Virus record (IMG/VR): IMGVR_UViG_3300027734_000152
Location: 1 to 38,195 of that record
Source: a virus
Length of the DNA: 38,195 bases
Reading direction: 5' to 3' (one strand)
Shown here in pieces: positions 37,432 through 38,195 of the stretch (its first letter is position 1; every line of letters begins with the position of its first letter). Below the pieces are notes generated by a model. That model saw nothing but the letters and a program-made list of their open reading frames with translations. It was not told the DNA's origin and did not search any database. The position numbers and the translations under genes were made by a program.

Positions 37432-37658
37432 CGGACGCAGTCAACCCCGACCACTACAAGGTCGGCGGCATCGAGACGATTGACTACATCCAGGCCAAGC
37501 TATCGCCAGAGGAGTTTGCCGGCTACTGCCGCGGCAACGCGCTGAAGTACATGAGCCGCGCCGGCCATAAGGACGCCACGGTGTTAGAGATCGGCAAGGC
37601 TATCTGGTATTTGGAGTGCTGGCGGGACAGTCTGGCACAAACAGGAGAAAACCAATGA
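37428..37658 (+). CDS. DUF3310 protein (76 aa)
   Basis: The product MTDAVNPDHYKVGGIETIDY, IQAKLSPEEFAGYCRGNALK, YMSRAGHKDATVLEIGKAIW has the full DUF3310 signature: NPDHYK, IETIDYI, F-x-G-Y-x-x-G-N-A-x-K-Y and R-x-x-x-K. The family is widespread in tailed phages; its function, possibly linked to nucleotides, is not firmly known. It overlaps both neighbours by ATGA. Confidence 0.92.
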   Translation: MTDAVNPDHYKVGGIETIDYIQAKLSPEEFAGYCRGNALKYMSRAGHKDATVLEIGKAIWYLECWRDSLAQTGENQ

Positions 37659-37831
37659 TGATTGAAATCGACGCAGAGACGCTGGACGGTATCGCCCGCG
37701 CGTGGCTCAAGGACACGCTGTCTATTTTGGACCAGATTTCCACACAGCCTTACGTCCACCCGGACGACGCGGAGACCTACGCAGAGGACATCAAGGCCGT
37801 GAAGCGACTGCTGGATTACATCGGGGAGTAA
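37655..37831 (+). CDS. Small acidic protein (58 aa)
   Basis: The product MMIEIDAETLDGIARAWLKD, TLSILDQISTQPYVHPDDAE, TYAEDIKAVKRLLDYIGE is helical and acidic. It recalls short phage proteins of the pattern LxxxLxxIxxxxxxHPDDxE-x-x-x-x-IxAxxxLLxYxG that lie beside replication genes; no function is known. An ATG pair at 37655/37658 overlaps the previous stop. Its TAA is immediately followed by the stop codon of the o-spanin gene on the other strand. Confidence 0.75.
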   Translation: MMIEIDAETLDGIARAWLKDTLSILDQISTQPYVHPDDAETYAEDIKAVKRLLDYIGE

Positions 37832-38050
37832 CTACTTTGGGCAATCCCCATCGCACACACATGCCCACTTACTGTTGTGCGCCTCTATCTCCTTCACCGT
37901 CTCAGCGGTGTCGGTCTTGCTGTCGTAGCTGATCGGCTTGGCTATCCGGCAGTAGTCACCGACGAGCGCGGTCGAACCTGTCACGCAGCCGGTCAAGACG
38001 AGCGGGATCGTCAGCGTCCATAGCGGCTTCAGCCTTGGCAACATTTGCAT
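37832..38050 (-). CDS. Outer-membrane lipoprotein spanin (o-spanin, Rz1-like)
   Basis: The 72-residue protein begins MQMLPRLKPLWTLTIPLVLT and has a lipobox LVLTGC, so it should be cut and lipidated at that cysteine and anchored in the outer membrane. Further C residues (DYCRIAKPI, WACVCDGDCPK) may form disulfides. It overlaps the i-spanin gene in another frame by 95 bases, the nested Rz/Rz1 layout. With the i-spanin it would fuse the two membranes in the last lysis step. ATG at 38050 has AGGAG 7 bases upstream; a TTG just before it is less likely. Confidence 0.85.
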   Translation of the reverse strand: MQMLPRLKPLWTLTIPLVLTGCVTGSTALVGDYCRIAKPISYDSKTDTAETVKEIEAHNSKWACVCDGDCPK

Positions 38051-38159
38051 CAAGTTGCTCCTGCGCGTCCTGACGCCCTTGCGCCTGCTGCTTGGCGTTT
38101 CCCCATTCGGTAAACACCCGGTCGAGCAGCGACAGCAAGAGCGTCAGGAGCTTAATCAC
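37956..38159 (-). CDS. Inner-membrane spanin-like protein (i-spanin, Rz-like, 67 aa)
   Basis: The product MIKLLTLLLSLLDRVFTEWG begins with a hydrophobic anchor and continues as a charged helix (NAKQQAQGRQDAQEQLDANV, AKAEAAMDADDPARLDRLRD, RFDRARR). An N-terminal membrane anchor plus a periplasmic coiled coil, with an overlapping lipoprotein gene, is the i-spanin plan; it is shorter than most Rz proteins. GTG start overlaps the stop of the holin-like gene as GTGA. The lysis order here is endolysin, holin-like, i-spanin, o-spanin. Confidence 0.75.
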   Translation of the reverse strand: MIKLLTLLLSLLDRVFTEWGNAKQQAQGRQDAQEQLDANVAKAEAAMDADDPARLDRLRDRFDRARR

Positions 38160-38195
38160 GCTTCCGGCTTTTCCATCAGGAACACGGCAGCCAGA
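38058..38195. repeat. Right copy of the terminal overlap
   Basis: Same sequence as 1-137 with one additional C at about 38069-38070. This copy keeps the i-spanin frame intact and is probably the correct version. Confidence 0.9.
38156..38195 (-). CDS. Partial duplicate of the holin-like gene (3' end)
   Basis: These are the last codons (ending LMEKPEA) of the gene given in full at 98-274, present again because the contig ends overlap. It is not a separate gene. Confidence 0.85.
   Translation of the reverse strand, partial: LAAVFLMEKPEA

Noticed and set aside
1-38195. tRNA genes, rRNA, insertion sequences, RNA polymerase or toxin-antitoxin genes
   Set aside because: I looked for their signatures while reading both strands and saw none that I could support.

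Overview
The window is essentially one complete double-stranded DNA bacteriophage genome of about 38 kb. The first 137 bases are repeated, with one base inserted, as the last 138, so this is most simply a circular (or circularly permuted) genome of about 38,057 bp cut open inside the lysis cassette. It is GC-rich and densely packed, with ATGA, GTGA, TGATG and TAATG start/stop overlaps throughout. The virion genes follow the order of phage P22 (TerS, TerL, portal, scaffold, coat, gp4-like, gp10-like, fibres, then three ejection-type proteins), so the virus should be a short-tailed (podovirus) phage. I see no integrase, excisionase or CI-type repressor, so a lytic life style is likely. GC content and the style of the small genes suggest a proteobacterial, perhaps alphaproteobacterial, host; that is only an inference.

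Layout. Positions 1-23835 are all on the minus strand and form the late arm. Read in the direction of transcription (from 23835 down) they are: small and large terminase; four small basic proteins; portal; a DUF5856-like protein; small structural proteins and a carbohydrate-binding spike/fibre; scaffold; coat protein; two small beta-rich virion proteins, each gene in this stretch followed by an intrinsic terminator; gp4-like and gp10-like tail completion proteins interleaved with fibres; an unusual sulfotransferase-acetyltransferase fusion; three P22 gp7/gp20/gp16-like ejection proteins, one carrying an M15 peptidase; a small coiled-coil/membrane protein; a metallophosphoesterase; an M15 endolysin; a holin-like protein; and a two-gene spanin set that runs round the circle to 37832-38159.

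Positions 23836-24609 are a non-coding divergent control region with an A-tract, a G-quadruplex-capable C-run, palindromes, repeated TGACAAT boxes and candidate promoters in both directions. Positions 24610-37831 are all on the plus strand (early and replication arm): about a dozen tiny genes, several preceded by a shared TAAACGA-type leader; a cysteine-rich DUF7227-like protein; an Fe-S Cas4/AddB-like nuclease (DUF2800); a likely ssDNA-binding partner; family A DNA polymerase; primase-helicase; a strong terminator; then VRR-NUC nuclease, C5 DNA methyltransferase, SNF2-type helicase, DUF3310 and small proteins. The two arms meet tail to tail at 37831/37832 with no spacer.

Most unusual features: (1) a 73-codon frame nested in the DNA polymerase gene with its own strong ribosome binding site, exactly over a stretch where the polymerase loses its GC-rich third-codon-position bias; (2) a methyltransferase gene whose variable half is also open in the +1 frame, with one DNA repeat read as GLADA in one frame and GWPTP in the other; (3) the sulfotransferase-GNAT fusion inside the virion gene block; (4) repeated leaders and TGACAAT boxes suggesting coordinated early control.
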